Assembly: GCF_000308415.1 (NCBI RefSeq) | Contig: NZ_BAFS01000244.1 | Coordinates: 1 to 42,013 of the forward strand | Reading direction: 5' to 3' | From: Nocardia asiatica NBRC 100129 | Lineage (GTDB): Bacteria > Actinomycetota > Actinomycetes > Mycobacteriales > Mycobacteriaceae | DNA length: 42,013 nt | In this document: piece by piece, positions 7,371-16,565 of the stretch | Position numbering within the stretch: the first letter of the stretch is position 1 | Layout of the letters: each line of letters begins with the position of its first letter | Position numbers and translations under genes: made by a program | The notes under the pieces: generated by a model | Databases searched by the model: none | What the model saw: the letters and a program-made list of their open reading frames with translations, nothing else | Told to the model about the DNA's origin: nothing

Positions 7371-8804
7371 ATGTCGAGCACAACCGACTACGACGTCATC
7401 GTGATCGGCGGCGGACCCGCGGGCGAGAACGCCGCCTCCTACGCCATCGCGGGGAGCGACCGCACGGCCGCCATCGTGGAACGTGAACTCGTCGGCGGCG
7501 AGTGCTCCTATTGGGCCTGCGTACCGAGCAAAGCGCTGTTGCGTCCGGGTCACGTCCTGGCGTCCGCGCGGGCGATGCCGGGCGTTTCGGTCACCGGCCT
7601 CGACGTCTCGGCGGTGCTGCGTCGGCGCGACGCCTTCGTGCACGACCACGACGATTCCGCACAGGTCGACTGGGCCCGCAGCAACGGCATCGACGTCGTG
7701 CGCGGCACCGGCCGCCTGACCGGCGTGCGCTCGGTGGAGGTCGACGGGCGGCGGCTGCGCGCCCGCCACGCCGTCGTGCTGGCCACCGGCACCACCGCGA
7801 ACGTCCCCGACATGCCCGGCATGCGTGCCGCGCTGCCGTGGACCTCGCGCGACGTCACCAATCTGCACGAAGTGCCGTGCCGGGTGGCCGTGGTCGGCGG
7901 CGGCGTGGTGGCCACCGAGGCGGCGACCTGGCTGGCCGCGCTCGGGGCCGAGGTCACCCTGCTGGTGCGCGGCTCGGCGCTGCTGGCCTCGACCGAACCG
8001 TTCGCGCGCGAACGGGTGGCCGCGGCGCTGACCGACGCGGGCGTGCGGGTGCGCTTCGGCACCGCGCCTACCGGCGTCGAGCGCCCGGCCGCGAAGGACA
8101 CCGGTGAGGGCTGGATCCACGGCGGTCCGGCGACGATCCGGCTGCGCGGCCCCGAAGGCGAGTCGGCTCTCGAAGTGGACGAGATCGTGGTGGCGGCCGG
8201 GCGGGCACCCGCCACCCAGGGCCTCGGGCTGGACGCGGTCGGGTTGCCCGACGGCTACGTGGCGGTGGACGACCAGCTCACCGCGCGCGACGTCGAGGGC
8301 GAGTGGCTGTATGTGGTCGGCGATCTCAACCACCGCGCCGCACTCACGCACATGGGCAAGTACCAGGGCCGGGTGTGCGGCGACGTGATCGCGGCGCGCG
8401 CCGAGGGCAGGCCGCTGGAGGACCCGCGTCACGTCGCGAGTTCCGACCACGGCAAAGTGCCGCAGGTGGTGTTCACCGCGCCCGAGGTGGCCTCCGTCGG
8501 CCTGACCGAAGCCGCCGCCAGGGACGCGGGCCATGCGGTGGAGACCGTCGAACTCGACATCGCCGTGGCCGGATCGGCGCTGTCGCGCGACGACTACGCG
8601 GGCCGCGCGAAGCTGGTGATCGACAGCGCGACCGACACGCTGCTGGGTGCCACTTTCGTCGGCCCCGAGGTGGGCGAGCAACTGCACGCGGCGACGATCG
8701 CGGTGGTCGGCGGGGTCCCCCTGTCCGCACTGTGGCACGCGGTGCCAGCCTTTCCTGCGGTCAGCGAGTTCTGGCTGCGCCTGTTGGAGGCCCGCCGCTC
8801 GTAG
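7371..8804 (+). CDS. NAD(P)/FAD-dependent disulfide oxidoreductase
   Basis: A 477-residue pyridine nucleotide-disulfide oxidoreductase of the lipoamide dehydrogenase/mercuric reductase class. It has an FAD-binding GGGPAG (13-18), the redox pair C45 and C50 (GGECSYWACVPSK), a second Rossmann motif VAVVGGGVVATEAATW, the late FAD motif LYVVGDLN, and a C-terminal dimer domain with the WHAVPAF...SEFW active-site His-Glu pattern. The usual tyrosine-rich HPT variant is replaced by HAVPAF, so the disulfide substrate may differ from lipoamide. It lies just after the DUF2630 gene. The physiological substrate is not evident. Confidence 0.9.
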   Translation: MSSTTDYDVIVIGGGPAGENAASYAIAGSDRTAAIVERELVGGECSYWACVPSKALLRPGHVLASARAMPGVSVTGLDVSAVLRRRDAFVHDHDDSAQVDWARSNGIDVVRGTGRLTGVRSVEVDGRRLRARHAVVLATGTTANVPDMPGMRAALPWTSRDVTNLHEVPCRVAVVGGGVVATEAATWLAALGAEVTLLVRGSALLASTEPFARERVAAALTDAGVRVRFGTAPTGVERPAAKDTGEGWIHGGPATIRLRGPEGESALEVDEIVVAAGRAPATQGLGLDAVGLPDGYVAVDDQLTARDVEGEWLYVVGDLNHRAALTHMGKYQGRVCGDVIAARAEGRPLEDPRHVASSDHGKVPQVVFTAPEVASVGLTEAAARDAGHAVETVELDIAVAGSALSRDDYAGRAKLVIDSATDTLLGATFVGPEVGEQLHAATIAVVGGVPLSALWHAVPAFPAVSEFWLRLLEARRS

Positions 8805-8805
8805 C

Positions 8806-8811
8806 TACCAT
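8806..8811 (+). promoter_or_regulatory. -10 box TACCAT, leaderless start
   Basis: TACCAT follows the stop codon of the oxidoreductase gene and lies six bases before ATG 8818. Confidence 0.5.
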
Positions 8812-8817
8812 TTCTGA

Positions 8818-10326
8818 ATGGTGGCAACAACAGATATCGCGACCGCCGACGGAATCGTCCGCGGCCGCCGGGGCCGCCGCGTACTGCGCTGGCGGTCTAT
8901 TCCCTACGCGGCTCCCCCGATCGGGGACCTGCGATTTCGCGCTCCACAGCCGGTCGAACCGTGGTCGGGCGTTCGGGCGGCGACGGAATTCACCTCCGCG
9001 GCGATGCAGCACCGCTCCGGGGCTCGGATCGGGCCGCGCGCCTACCAGCCGACCAGCGAGGACGCGCTGACACTGAATGTCACCGCTCCCGCCACGCCCG
9101 CGTCGAAGCCGCGACCGGTGCTGGTCTTCATCCACGGCGGCGGCTACCTGATCGGGACCTCCGCGCTCGGTCTGTATTCCGGCGCGCGGCTGGCCGTGCG
9201 CGGCGACGTGGTGGTGGTCTCGCTGAACTACCGGTTGGGCGCGTTCGGCTATGTCGACTTCAGCGAATTCGGCACCGCGCAGCACCCGTTCGACGCGAAC
9301 CTCGGATTGCGCGATCAGCTCGCCGCCCTGGAGTGGGTGCAGACCAATATCGCGGCCTTTGGTGGCGACCCGGGCAACGTGACCATCTTCGGCGAGTCCG
9401 CGGGCGCGCACGCCGTGCTCGGACTCCTCGCCACCCCGAGAGCCGCGGGCCTGTTCCATCGGGCGATCTCGCAGAGCCCGCCCGCCGACTGGGCGTTGAC
9501 CGCGGAGGAAGCCCGCGGTTTCGCACGCCGCTGCGTCGACGCTCTGGGCGCCACGCCGGACACGGCGCACACCGTGCTGCGCACCGCGGCCCCCAACGAC
9601 ATCCGCCGAGCCGTCGACCGCACCATCGCCCAAGTGCTGCGGAAACAGCCGGGCGTCTTCCCCGTCTGTCCGGTCGTGGACGGCGAGTTCCTGCCCCGCT
9701 CCCCGGTCGACGCGATCAGCGACGGCTCCGCCCACCGGGTGCCGCTGATCATCGGCACGAACCGGGACGAAGGCACACTGTTCGCCAGATTCGCCGACGA
9801 ACTGCCCACCACGCCGCAGCGGTTGCGCTCCGCGCTCGGCGATTCCGCCGATGCCGAATCCCGGATCGCCGCGGCCTATCCCGGCTATCCCCAGCCGAGG
9901 GCCGCGGTGCGGGCGGGGGGCGACTACACCTTCTGGCGTCCCTCGCTGACCGTCATGGAAGGCCACAGCAAACACGCCCCGACCTACGCCTACCGCTACG
10001 ACTTCGCGCCGCGCGCCCTGCACCTGTCCGGGCTCGGCGCCACGCACGCCACCGATCTCATCGCCGTCTTCGGCGTCGGCGACACGCCGATCGGCCGGGC
10101 GTTCACCGCCGCGGGCGGCCGGCGCGGACTGCGGGCGGTCACCGGCCAGTTCCAGGACAACTGGCTGGCCTTCGCCCGCACCGGAGCTCCGCTGCCGTCC
10201 TGGCCCGCCTACACGGAGGCCCGCCGGTCCACGCTGATCATCGACTACCCCACTCGGGTGGAACACGACCCCGACCGGGCGAAACGACGCGCCTGGCAGG
10301 GCGTACGGGTGCCCACGGTGACCTAG
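8818..10326 (+). CDS. Type-B carboxylesterase
   Basis: A 502-residue alpha/beta hydrolase of the carboxylesterase type-B (COesterase) family. The oxyanion-hole motif HGGGY is at 106-110, the nucleophile S194 is in GESAG, the likely acid E318 is in GTNRDEGTLF, and the base H410 is in GATHATDL. SIPYAAPPIGDLRFRAPQP near the N-terminus is typical. There is no signal peptide, so it is probably cytoplasmic. It follows the oxidoreductase by 13 bases but has its own -10 candidate, and it ends six bases from the convergent glycosylase gene. The natural ester substrate is unknown. Confidence 0.92.
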   Translation: MVATTDIATADGIVRGRRGRRVLRWRSIPYAAPPIGDLRFRAPQPVEPWSGVRAATEFTSAAMQHRSGARIGPRAYQPTSEDALTLNVTAPATPASKPRPVLVFIHGGGYLIGTSALGLYSGARLAVRGDVVVVSLNYRLGAFGYVDFSEFGTAQHPFDANLGLRDQLAALEWVQTNIAAFGGDPGNVTIFGESAGAHAVLGLLATPRAAGLFHRAISQSPPADWALTAEEARGFARRCVDALGATPDTAHTVLRTAAPNDIRRAVDRTIAQVLRKQPGVFPVCPVVDGEFLPRSPVDAISDGSAHRVPLIIGTNRDEGTLFARFADELPTTPQRLRSALGDSADAESRIAAAYPGYPQPRAAVRAGGDYTFWRPSLTVMEGHSKHAPTYAYRYDFAPRALHLSGLGATHATDLIAVFGVGDTPIGRAFTAAGGRRGLRAVTGQFQDNWLAFARTGAPLPSWPAYTEARRSTLIIDYPTRVEHDPDRAKRRAWQGVRVPTVT

Positions 10327-10332
10327 CGGCGG

Positions 10333-11202
10333 CTACTTCAGCAACCGCGACATCCGCCGGTCCGCGAGGATCTTGCCGCCGGTCTGACAGGTGGGGCAGT
10401 ACTGGAACGACCGCTCGGCGTAGGCGACCTCGCGGACCGTGTCGCCGCAGACCGGGCAGGTCAGCCCGGTCCTGGCGTGCACCCGCATGCCGGAGCGCTT
10501 CTCGCCCTTGAGGCGGGCGGCGTCCTGTCCGACCGAACGGCCTACCGCGTCGGTGAGCACCCCGCGCATGGCGGTGTACAGCTCGGCCAGCTTGTCGGCG
10601 GGCAGCGTCTTGGTGTTCGCGAACGGCGAGATCCGCGCGGTGTGCAGGATCTCGTCGGAGTAGGCGTTGCCGACGCCTGCCAGCAGCGCCTGGTCCACCA
10701 GCGCGGTCTTGATCCGCTGCGAGGTGCTGTGCAGGATGTCGGCGAACTGCGCCTCGGTCAGCTCCAGCGCGTCCGGACCGAGCCGGGCGATGCCGGGCAC
10801 CGCCTTCGGGTCCGCCACGACGTAGACCGCGAGCCGCTTCTTGGTGCCTGCCTCGGTCAGGTCGAACGCGGGCGTCGCCCCTTCGGGCGTGAAGAAATGC
10901 ACGCGCAACGCCAGCGGGCTCTTGCCGCCCGGTTTGGGCGGCGTCGGGCTCGGTTCGTCGATCCAGCGCAGCCATCCGCCGCGCGACAGATGCGTGACCA
11001 GCCACAGCCCGTCGCATTCCATGCCGAGGAATTTCCCCCAGCGCCCGGCGCCGGTGACGTCCCGGCCGGACAGCGCGGTCACGGGAGGCTCGAAGGTCTT
11101 GACGGCGCTCAGGGCGGCCACGTCGACGCGGCCGACCACGGCGCCGACCGCATGCTCCCGCAGGAACTGCGCCAACGCCTCCACTTCCGGTAGCTCTGGC
11201 AC
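10333..11202 (-). CDS. Fpg/Nei family DNA glycosylase/AP lyase
   Basis: A 289-residue base-excision repair enzyme. After removal of Met the N-terminus is PELPEVE, giving the essential catalytic proline. The helix-two-turn-helix segment reads [16 protein letters not shown], and the C-terminal zinc finger has CPVC and CPTC pairs. GTG 11202 is the only start that places proline at position 2; TAGTCT seven bases upstream fits a leaderless promoter. Actinobacteria carry several paralogues (MutM, Nei1, Nei2), and this one differs enough from canonical MutM that I give no symbol. Likely substrates are oxidised purines or pyrimidines. Confidence 0.92.
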   Translation of the reverse strand: MPELPEVEALAQFLREHAVGAVVGRVDVAALSAVKTFEPPVTALSGRDVTGAGRWGKFLGMECDGLWLVTHLSRGGWLRWIDEPSPTPPKPGGKSPLALRVHFFTPEGATPAFDLTEAGTKKRLAVYVVADPKAVPGIARLGPDALELTEAQFADILHSTSQRIKTALVDQALLAGVGNAYSDEILHTARISPFANTKTLPADKLAELYTAMRGVLTDAVGRSVGQDAARLKGEKRSGMRVHARTGLTCPVCGDTVREVAYAERSFQYCPTCQTGGKILADRRMSRLLK

Positions 11203-11209
11203 GGGGACC

Positions 11210-11215
11210 AGACTA
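11210..11215 (-). promoter_or_regulatory. -10 box TAGTCT, leaderless start
   Basis: On the reverse strand TAGTCT is followed by seven bases and GTG 11202, the start codon independently fixed by the catalytic proline of the glycosylase. Confidence 0.65.
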
Positions 11216-11262
11216 CCCAGCCGCGCCGACAACCCGCCGGTTCTCGGGCGGGACGCAGCCGC

Positions 11263-12006
11263 TCACCCGGTGCGGCGCAGCAGGTAGATGTCCATGATCC
11301 AGCCCTTGCGCTCGCGCAGTTCGGCGCGGCGGCGCACGATCCGGTCCCGCACCGCGGGCAGCGGTCCCTCGATCAGCGTCTCGTCCGGCATACCGAGGTA
11401 GGCGCCCCACCAGATGTGCACGTCCTCGTCCGCGATCGTCGTGAACGAGCACTCGCCGTCCAGCATCACCAGCGCGTTCTCCGCGCCGAGCCCGTCCTCC
11501 CGCAGGCGGCGGCCGGTGGTGACGCACACCGGCTCGCCGATTCCGTGCAGCACGATCCGGTGCCGCGCGGCCAGCGCCTGGGCGCTGGTGATGCCGGGAA
11601 CGACCTCGTAGTCGAAGTGCGCCACGCCGCGCGCGAGCACCCGTTCGACCATGCGCAGGGTGCTGTCGTACAGCGCGGGATCGCCCCACACCAGAATGCC
11701 GCCGACGCCGTCGGCCGCGGCGAAGGCGGCTTCGAGCAGCGCCGAACGGCGGTCGTGCCAGTCCTCGACCACGTCCACGTACTCGGCGGGCGTCCGGTCA
11801 CGCGGCGGGTCGGCGATCGGCACGACCCGGTACGGCCGGTCCAGGTGCGCGTCGAGGATGGCGGTCCGCACGTCGACCAGCTCCCGCTTGGCCTCGCCCT
11901 TACCGATCACGAAGAACGTCTCGACCTGCCGCAGAGCTTTGATCGCCTGCACGGTGACCTGGTCGGGGTCACCGGCGCCGATGCCGATCACGTAGAGCTT
12001 GCGCAT
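11263..12006 (-). CDS. cobF: Precorrin-6A synthase (deacetylating) CobF
   Basis: A 247-residue SAM-dependent tetrapyrrole methylase. The N-terminal [25 protein letters not shown] is the family signature, [18 protein letters not shown] is the SAM-pocket region, and [17 protein letters not shown] follows. The end [15 protein letters not shown] is characteristic of CobF. The enzyme methylates C-1 of precorrin-5 and releases acetate in the aerobic route to cobalamin. It stands alone here, away from other cob genes, and is divergent from thyA. CAAGCT seven bases before the ATG may be a leaderless -10. Confidence 0.92.
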   Translation of the reverse strand: MRKLYVIGIGAGDPDQVTVQAIKALRQVETFFVIGKGEAKRELVDVRTAILDAHLDRPYRVVPIADPPRDRTPAEYVDVVEDWHDRRSALLEAAFAAADGVGGILVWGDPALYDSTLRMVERVLARGVAHFDYEVVPGITSAQALAARHRIVLHGIGEPVCVTTGRRLREDGLGAENALVMLDGECSFTTIADEDVHIWWGAYLGMPDETLIEGPLPAVRDRIVRRRAELRERKGWIMDIYLLRRTG

Positions 12007-12103
12007 GGGCTCGAGCTTGCCAGGGCCGCGGCGGACCGCGACCGCCGGATCGGGCCTGTCGACGCGCTCGTCCGGCTCCCCGGGTTCGCCCGAGGACGAC
12101 GAC

Positions 12104-12109
12104 TAGAGT
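12104..12109 (+). promoter_or_regulatory. -10 box TAGAGT upstream of thyA
   Basis: TAGAGT lies eight bases before GTG 12118; there is no room for a conventional leader. Confidence 0.55.
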
Positions 12110-12117
12110 TGCGAGGC

Positions 12118-12945
12118 GTGGCTCATGACGCGTTCGCCCCGGCTTCGGCTCCCGACGCCCAGTACGAGGACCTGCTGCGATTGGTGCTGGCGTCCGGCAC
12201 GAAGAAGGCCGACCGCACCGGCACCGGAACCCGCAGCATCTTCGGCCACCAGCTGCGCTACGACCTCGCGGCTGGGTTTCCGCTGATCACCACGAAGAAA
12301 GTTCATCTGAAGTCGATCGTCTACGAGTTGTTGTGGTTCCTGCGCGGCGACTCCAACGTCGGCTGGCTGCGCGACCACGGCGTCTCCATCTGGGACGAGT
12401 GGGCCGACGCGAACGGCGAACTCGGCCCCGTCTACGGGGTGCAGTGGCGGTCCTGGCCGACGCCGGACGGCACCCACATCGACCAGATCTCCCAGGTGTT
12501 GCAGACCTTGCGCACCGACCCGGACTCCCGGCGCATCATCGTCTCCGCGTGGAACGTCGCCGACCTGGACAAGATGGCGCTGGCGCCGTGCCACGCGTTC
12601 TTCCAGTTCTACGTGGCCGAGGGCCGACTGTCCTGCCAGCTCTACCAGCGCAGCGCCGACCTGTTCCTGGGCGTGCCGTTCAACATCGCCAGCTACGCGC
12701 TGCTGACCCACATGGTCGCCCAGCAGGCCGAACTGGCGCTCGGCGACTTCATCTGGACCGGGGGTGACTGTCACATCTACGACAACCATCTCGACCAGGT
12801 CGCCGAACAGTTGAACCGCGACCCTTACCCGTTCCCGGCGCTGCGGCTGCGGCCCGCGCCGACGCTGTTCGACTACCGGTACGAGGACGTGGAAGTAGTC
12901 GGCTACCGGCATCACCCGGCCATCAAAGCCCCGGTGGCGGTGTGA
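12118..12945 (+). CDS. thyA: Thymidylate synthase
   Basis: A 275-residue ThyA that makes dTMP from dUMP using methylene-tetrahydrofolate. Visible motifs are the [19 protein letters not shown] start region, [18 protein letters not shown], the nucleophile C158 in [12 protein letters not shown], and the dUMP-binding [20 protein letters not shown]. The N-terminus is about ten residues longer than E. coli ThyA. GTG 12118 directly follows a TAGAGT box. The stop overlaps the start of folA, giving the usual pair in which DHFR regenerates the folate oxidised by ThyA. Confidence 0.97.
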   Translation: MAHDAFAPASAPDAQYEDLLRLVLASGTKKADRTGTGTRSIFGHQLRYDLAAGFPLITTKKVHLKSIVYELLWFLRGDSNVGWLRDHGVSIWDEWADANGELGPVYGVQWRSWPTPDGTHIDQISQVLQTLRTDPDSRRIIVSAWNVADLDKMALAPCHAFFQFYVAEGRLSCQLYQRSADLFLGVPFNIASYALLTHMVAQQAELALGDFIWTGGDCHIYDNHLDQVAEQLNRDPYPFPALRLRPAPTLFDYRYEDVEVVGYRHHPAIKAPVAV

Positions 12946-13448
12946 GCGAGAGCCGCACGATCGGCCTGATCTGGGCGCAGACCTTGGACGGGGTGATCGG
13001 CTTCCGCAACACCATCCCGTGGCGGTTGCCCGAGGACATGGCGCAGTTCAAGGACGTCACCTGGGGTCATTGCGTGGTGATGGGACGGCGGACCTGGGAT
13101 TCGCTGCCGCCGCGTTTCCGGCCGCTGGCCGGGCGGCGCAATATCGTGGTCACCAGGCAGCCCGACTGGTCGGCGGAAGGCGCCGAGCGCGCGTCCTCGG
13201 TGCCCGAAGCGCTGGCCCGGTGTGCCCCGCACACCGTCTGGGTCGCCGGAGGCGGCGAGATCTACCGCGCCGCCTTGGAATTCGCGACCGACCTGCGCGT
13301 CACCGAGATCGACACCGAGGTCGAGGGCGACGCCTTCGCGCCGCCGATCGGACCGCAGTGGCGACCGGACGACCCGGAGCCCTGGCGGACCTCGTCCACC
13401 GGTCTGCGTTTCCGCATCCGGCACTACGTCCGCGAGCAAGTCGCCTGA
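12942..13448 (+). CDS. folA: Dihydrofolate reductase
   Basis: A 168-residue type-I DHFR. It has the substrate loop [21 protein letters not shown], the catalytic acid D32 in [37 protein letters not shown] for NADPH binding, and [13 protein letters not shown]. It reduces dihydrofolate to tetrahydrofolate and is the target of trimethoprim. GTG 12942 overlaps the thyA stop by four bases, so the genes are translationally coupled. Confidence 0.97.
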   Translation: MSESRTIGLIWAQTLDGVIGFRNTIPWRLPEDMAQFKDVTWGHCVVMGRRTWDSLPPRFRPLAGRRNIVVTRQPDWSAEGAERASSVPEALARCAPHTVWVAGGGEIYRAALEFATDLRVTEIDTEVEGDAFAPPIGPQWRPDDPEPWRTSSTGLRFRIRHYVREQVA

Positions 13449-13646
13449 CGCGCGCGCCGGTCGACGCGCGCCGCTCGGCCCCCTGGGAACGCCGCCCCCA
13501 GCGGCGCGGCCGGTGAAACCCGGCCCGCACTGCGGTCGACTGGGGCATACTCCTCGATATGCGGGGGTCGGACGCGTGTCCGGCCGACGCCTCGAGCCGT
13601 TGCCAGCAGCCCGGCATCGGCTGTGGTGAATTGCGAAAGGCGGTCC

Positions 13647-13973
13647 ATGGAAAAGAAATCACTGACTGCGGTAGCGCGTCAGCAGTTGAAGCTGGCAGCC
13701 GTCGCCACGAGCGGACGCAGTTCACAGACAATCTATGGCGGCCATGCGCACACGCTCCGGCAGACGGTGGTCGGCCTGACGGCCGGGCAGAGCTTGGCCG
13801 AGCACGACAACATGGGCGAGGCGACCTTGCTGGTGCTCAGCGGCACCCTGATCCTGATCAGCGGCGCCAACGAGTGGAAGGGCTCGGCCGGAGACCTGAT
13901 CGTGGTGCCCAAGGCGCGCCACAGCGTCAAGGCGATCGACGACGTCGCGTTCCTGTTGACCGTCGCGATGTAG
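13647..13973 (+). CDS. Cupin-domain protein
   Basis: A 108-residue single cupin barrel: VVGLTAGQSLAEHDNMGEATLLVLSGTLILISG in the first motif and GDLIVVPKARHSVKAIDDVAFLLTVAM in the second. The usual metal-binding histidines are partly kept (H in LAEHDN and in ARHSV). ATG 13647 has AAAGG six bases upstream. It lies 57 bases before the DyP peroxidase gene, which has its own promoter-like box. The ligand or reaction is unknown; sensing or small-molecule binding is as likely as catalysis. Confidence 0.82.
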   Translation: MEKKSLTAVARQQLKLAAVATSGRSSQTIYGGHAHTLRQTVVGLTAGQSLAEHDNMGEATLLVLSGTLILISGANEWKGSAGDLIVVPKARHSVKAIDDVAFLLTVAM

Positions 13974-14017
13974 CCGCCGCCGCGCGGGTCCGCACCGCGC
14001 CCGGACCGGCCGGGCGT

Positions 14018-14023
14018 TAGGGT
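14018..14023 (+). promoter_or_regulatory. -10 box TAGGGT for DyP-encapsulin operon
   Basis: TAGGGT is followed by seven bases and ATG 14031. Transcription from here would give a leaderless message covering both operon genes. Confidence 0.6.
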
Positions 14024-14030
14024 GTCGATC

Positions 14031-15086
14031 ATGGGTGAGCCGCAGCCGATCCTCGAACCGCTCACACCGTCGGCGATCTTCTTGGTCGCCACGATCGATG
14101 AGGGTGGCGAGGCAGCGGTCCGCGACCTGCTCGCCGACATCACCGGCCTGCGCCGCTCGGTGGGCTTCCGCCTGCCGGGGGCGAACCTGACGTGCGTCAC
14201 GTCGATCGGCTCCGACGCCTGGGACCGCCTGTTCGCCGGGCCCAAACCCGCTGAGCTGCATCCGTTCCCCGGTTACGTGGGGGCTCGCCACACCGCGCCC
14301 GCGACACCGGGCGACCTGCTGTTCCACCTCAAGTCCGAGGTGCAGGACGCCTGTTTCGAACTGGCCATGGCCATCGCCGACCGGCTGGCGGGCGCGGCGA
14401 CGATCGTGGACGAGACCGTCGGCTTCCGCTATTTCGAGCAGCGCGATCTGCTCGGCTTCGTGGACGGCACGGAGAACCCGGAGGGGCGCGCGGCGGCCGC
14501 GGCCGCGCTGGTGGGCGCGGAGGACCCGCAGTTCACCGGCGGCAGCTACGTGATCGTGCAGAAGTACACCCATCCGCTGGCGGACTGGCGCGCGCTGTCG
14601 GTCGAGGAGCAGGAGCGGGTGATCGGCCGCACCAAGCTGGACGACTTCGAACTCCCCGACGAGATCAAGCCCGCCGACTCGCATGTCGAGGTAAACACGC
14701 TGATCGATCCGGACGGCACCGAACGTCAGATCCTGCGCGGCAACATGCCCTTCGGCAGCGTGCGCGAGGGGGTGTTCGGCACCTACTACATCGCCTACGC
14801 GGCCACCCCGAGCGTCACCGAACGCATGCTCACCCGCATGTTCCTGGGCACCGGCGAGGCCGCCTACGACCGCATCCTCGATTTCTCCGTCGCCCGGACC
14901 GGCACCTCGTTCTTCGCACCCACCGTCGATTTCCTCGACGATCTGCCGCCCGCGCCGTGGGAGACGGCGCAACCGGCGGTGTCCGTGGACACCGACGGCG
15001 GTCCCGCAGATCCGCCCGGCACCGCCGCGCCCGCGGGCGACGGCGCCCTCGCTATCGGCTCGTTGAAAAGGAGCACCCGGCCATGA
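14031..15086 (+). CDS. dyp: DyP-type heme peroxidase, encapsulin cargo
   Basis: A 351-residue dye-decolorizing peroxidase. Seen: the GxxDG motif in LLGFVDGTENPEG with the distal Asp, the likely proximal heme His in KPADSHVEVN, the distal Arg in ILRGNMPFG, and GVFGTYYIAYAATP after it. The last 14 residues, GALAIGSLKRSTRP, follow a Pro/Ala-rich linker and match the C-terminal encapsulation signal (LxIGSLK type) that docks cargo inside family-1 encapsulins. The shell gene follows with an ATGA overlap, and its ribosome site AAAGGAG is embedded in the codons of the signal. The pair probably forms a peroxidase-loaded nanocompartment for oxidative stress defence. GTG 14022 is an alternative start. 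Confidence 0.96.
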   Translation: MGEPQPILEPLTPSAIFLVATIDEGGEAAVRDLLADITGLRRSVGFRLPGANLTCVTSIGSDAWDRLFAGPKPAELHPFPGYVGARHTAPATPGDLLFHLKSEVQDACFELAMAIADRLAGAATIVDETVGFRYFEQRDLLGFVDGTENPEGRAAAAAALVGAEDPQFTGGSYVIVQKYTHPLADWRALSVEEQERVIGRTKLDDFELPDEIKPADSHVEVNTLIDPDGTERQILRGNMPFGSVREGVFGTYYIAYAATPSVTERMLTRMFLGTGEAAYDRILDFSVARTGTSFFAPTVDFLDDLPPAPWETAQPAVSVDTDGGPADPPGTAAPAGDGALAIGSLKRSTRP

Positions 15087-15883
15087 ACAACCTCCATCGC
15101 GAACTGGCGCCGATCACCGCCGAGGCGTGGGCGGCCATCGAGGAGGAGGCGACGCGCACGTTCAAGCGGCACATCGCCGGGCGACGCGTCGTGGACCTGT
15201 CCGGCCCGCACGGCGTGGACTACTCCGCGGTCGGCACCGGGCACACCACGGCCATCGACTCGCCCGACGCCGGGGTGTTCGCCCGCCAGCGGGTGGTCGC
15301 GCCGCTGGTCGAACTGCGCGTGCCGTTCACGCTCTCCCGCGAGGAACTCGACAACGTGGAGCGCGGCGCCCAGGACGCCGACCTGGACCCGGTGAAGGAC
15401 GCCGCGAAGAAGATCGCGTTCGCCGAGGACCGCGCGATCTTCGAGGGCTACCCGGCCGCGCACATCACCGGTATCCGCGCCAGCGCCTCCAACGAGCCGA
15501 TCACGCTGCCCAGCGACACCCGGCTCGTCCCCGAGGCGATCGCGCAAGCGTTGAGCGCGCTGCGGCTGGCCGGTGTCGACGGGCCGTACTCGGTGCTGCT
15601 CAGCGCCGAGCTGTACACGGCGGTGAGCGAGACCTCCGATCACGGCCACATGATCCGCACGCACATCGAGCGGCTGATCCCGGAAGGCGAGATCATCTGG
15701 GCGCCCGCCATCGACGGCGCGATCGTGCTCACCACTCGCGGCGGCGACTTCGATCTGCGCATCGGCCAGGATCTGTCCATCGGCTACCTGTCGCACGACA
15801 GCACGTCGGTCCAGCTGTACTTCCAGCAGAGCCTGACGTTCCTGGTGTACACCGCCGAAGCCGCGGTCCCGCTGACCGTCTGA
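15083..15883 (+). CDS. enc: Family-1 encapsulin shell protein
   Basis: A 266-residue HK97-fold shell protein. It opens with NNLHRELAPITAEAWAAIEEEA, a segment known in related encapsulins to line the lumen and bind cargo tails. GRRVVDLSGPHGVDYSAVGTG, the E-loop region and the end YFQQSLTFLVYTAEAAVPLTV are also typical. The length fits the 60-subunit T=1 shells of mycobacteria and Rhodococcus. ATG 15083 overlaps the DyP stop, and AAAGGAG at 15067-15073 serves as ribosome site. Its product would package the upstream peroxidase. Confidence 0.97.
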   Translation: MNNLHRELAPITAEAWAAIEEEATRTFKRHIAGRRVVDLSGPHGVDYSAVGTGHTTAIDSPDAGVFARQRVVAPLVELRVPFTLSREELDNVERGAQDADLDPVKDAAKKIAFAEDRAIFEGYPAAHITGIRASASNEPITLPSDTRLVPEAIAQALSALRLAGVDGPYSVLLSAELYTAVSETSDHGHMIRTHIERLIPEGEIIWAPAIDGAIVLTTRGGDFDLRIGQDLSIGYLSHDSTSVQLYFQQSLTFLVYTAEAAVPLTV

Positions 15884-15931
15884 CGGCCAGATGTGGGAAA
15901 CGGCCAGGTGTGCGCCGCTCGCGCGAGGCGG

Positions 15932-15937
15932 TAGCCT
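15932..15937 (+). promoter_or_regulatory. -10 box TAGCCT upstream of membrane protein gene
   Basis: TAGCCT lies nine bases before ATG 15947 and 33 bases before ATG 15971. It fits either a leaderless start or a short leader. Confidence 0.45.
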
Positions 15938-15970
15938 GAGCCGGAAATGCGCCCGAGGCAGGTAGGTGAG

Positions 15971-16501
15971 ATGACAACGGTGCGGGCAGGTGTGGTCCCG
16001 ACTCAGCGCGCCGCGCTCTACAGCGTGTCCGGCGTCCTGGCGACCGTCACGATCTGCGGCTCGTTCGTCGCCGCGTTCGGGGTGAACCGGGTGTTCACCG
16101 GACTGCTGGCCGGAGCCGTGGTCGGGATCGCGGTGCTGGCCGCGCTGTTCACCAGGGACGCCATCGTGCTCACCGACCACGCCATCTACCGGCGCAAGCC
16201 GTGGACGGTCTCCAGCATCTCGTGGGACCGGGTGGTGGCCGGGCGGTTCACCCTGGACGAGCGCGCCCGCTGGTCGCTGGCGCTGGATCTGGCCGGCGGC
16301 GACGAACCGCACGGCGAGCTGGTCCTGCTGTCCATCCCGCCGGTGGTCCGCCCGGTGGCGGGAGCGTACGACCTGCGCAAACGCGACCAAGTGACGGAGA
16401 TCCGAGCGATTCTGCGCCACAAGCGGATTCCGGTGACCGTGCTCCCGCAGATCGCGGGGGCGCTGCAGGAACACTGGCAGATCGCGCCGCCGACGCACTG
16501 A
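15971..16501 (+). CDS. Small membrane protein of unknown function
   Basis: A 176-residue protein with two adjacent hydrophobic segments near the N-terminus (YSVSGVLATVTICGSFVAAFGV and FTGLLAGAVVGIAVLAALF) and a soluble C-terminal part of about 115 residues rich in charged residues. The soluble part resembles bacterial PH-like domains in hydropathy, but I cannot name a family. ATG 15971 has a good ribosome site (GGTAGGTGAG just upstream); ATG 15947 would add eight residues. It stands between the encapsulin and TerD-like genes, all on the same strand, with separate promoter candidates. Confidence 0.75.
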   Translation: MTTVRAGVVPTQRAALYSVSGVLATVTICGSFVAAFGVNRVFTGLLAGAVVGIAVLAALFTRDAIVLTDHAIYRRKPWTVSSISWDRVVAGRFTLDERARWSLALDLAGGDEPHGELVLLSIPPVVRPVAGAYDLRKRDQVTEIRAILRHKRIPVTVLPQIAGALQEHWQIAPPTH

Positions 16502-16552
16502 GAGCGCGACGGCGGCATGCGCGGATGCCGGACGCCGTGCGCCGGTTTCGGT

Positions 16553-16558
16553 TACGTT
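16553..16558 (+). promoter_or_regulatory. -10 box TACGTT, leaderless start
   Basis: TACGTT is followed by seven bases and GTG 16566. The in-frame TTG at 16557 is inside the box and is unlikely to start translation. Confidence 0.55.
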
Positions 16559-16565
16559 GACAGAC

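Noticed and set aside
8761..10266. Long minus-strand frame opposite the carboxylesterase
   Set aside because: The esterase has a full catalytic triad on the plus strand; the antisense frame has no motif.
13449..13646. Possible small gene between folA and the cupin gene
   Set aside because: Only short frames without ribosome sites; some GC-rich inverted repeats that may terminate folA, but none convincing.
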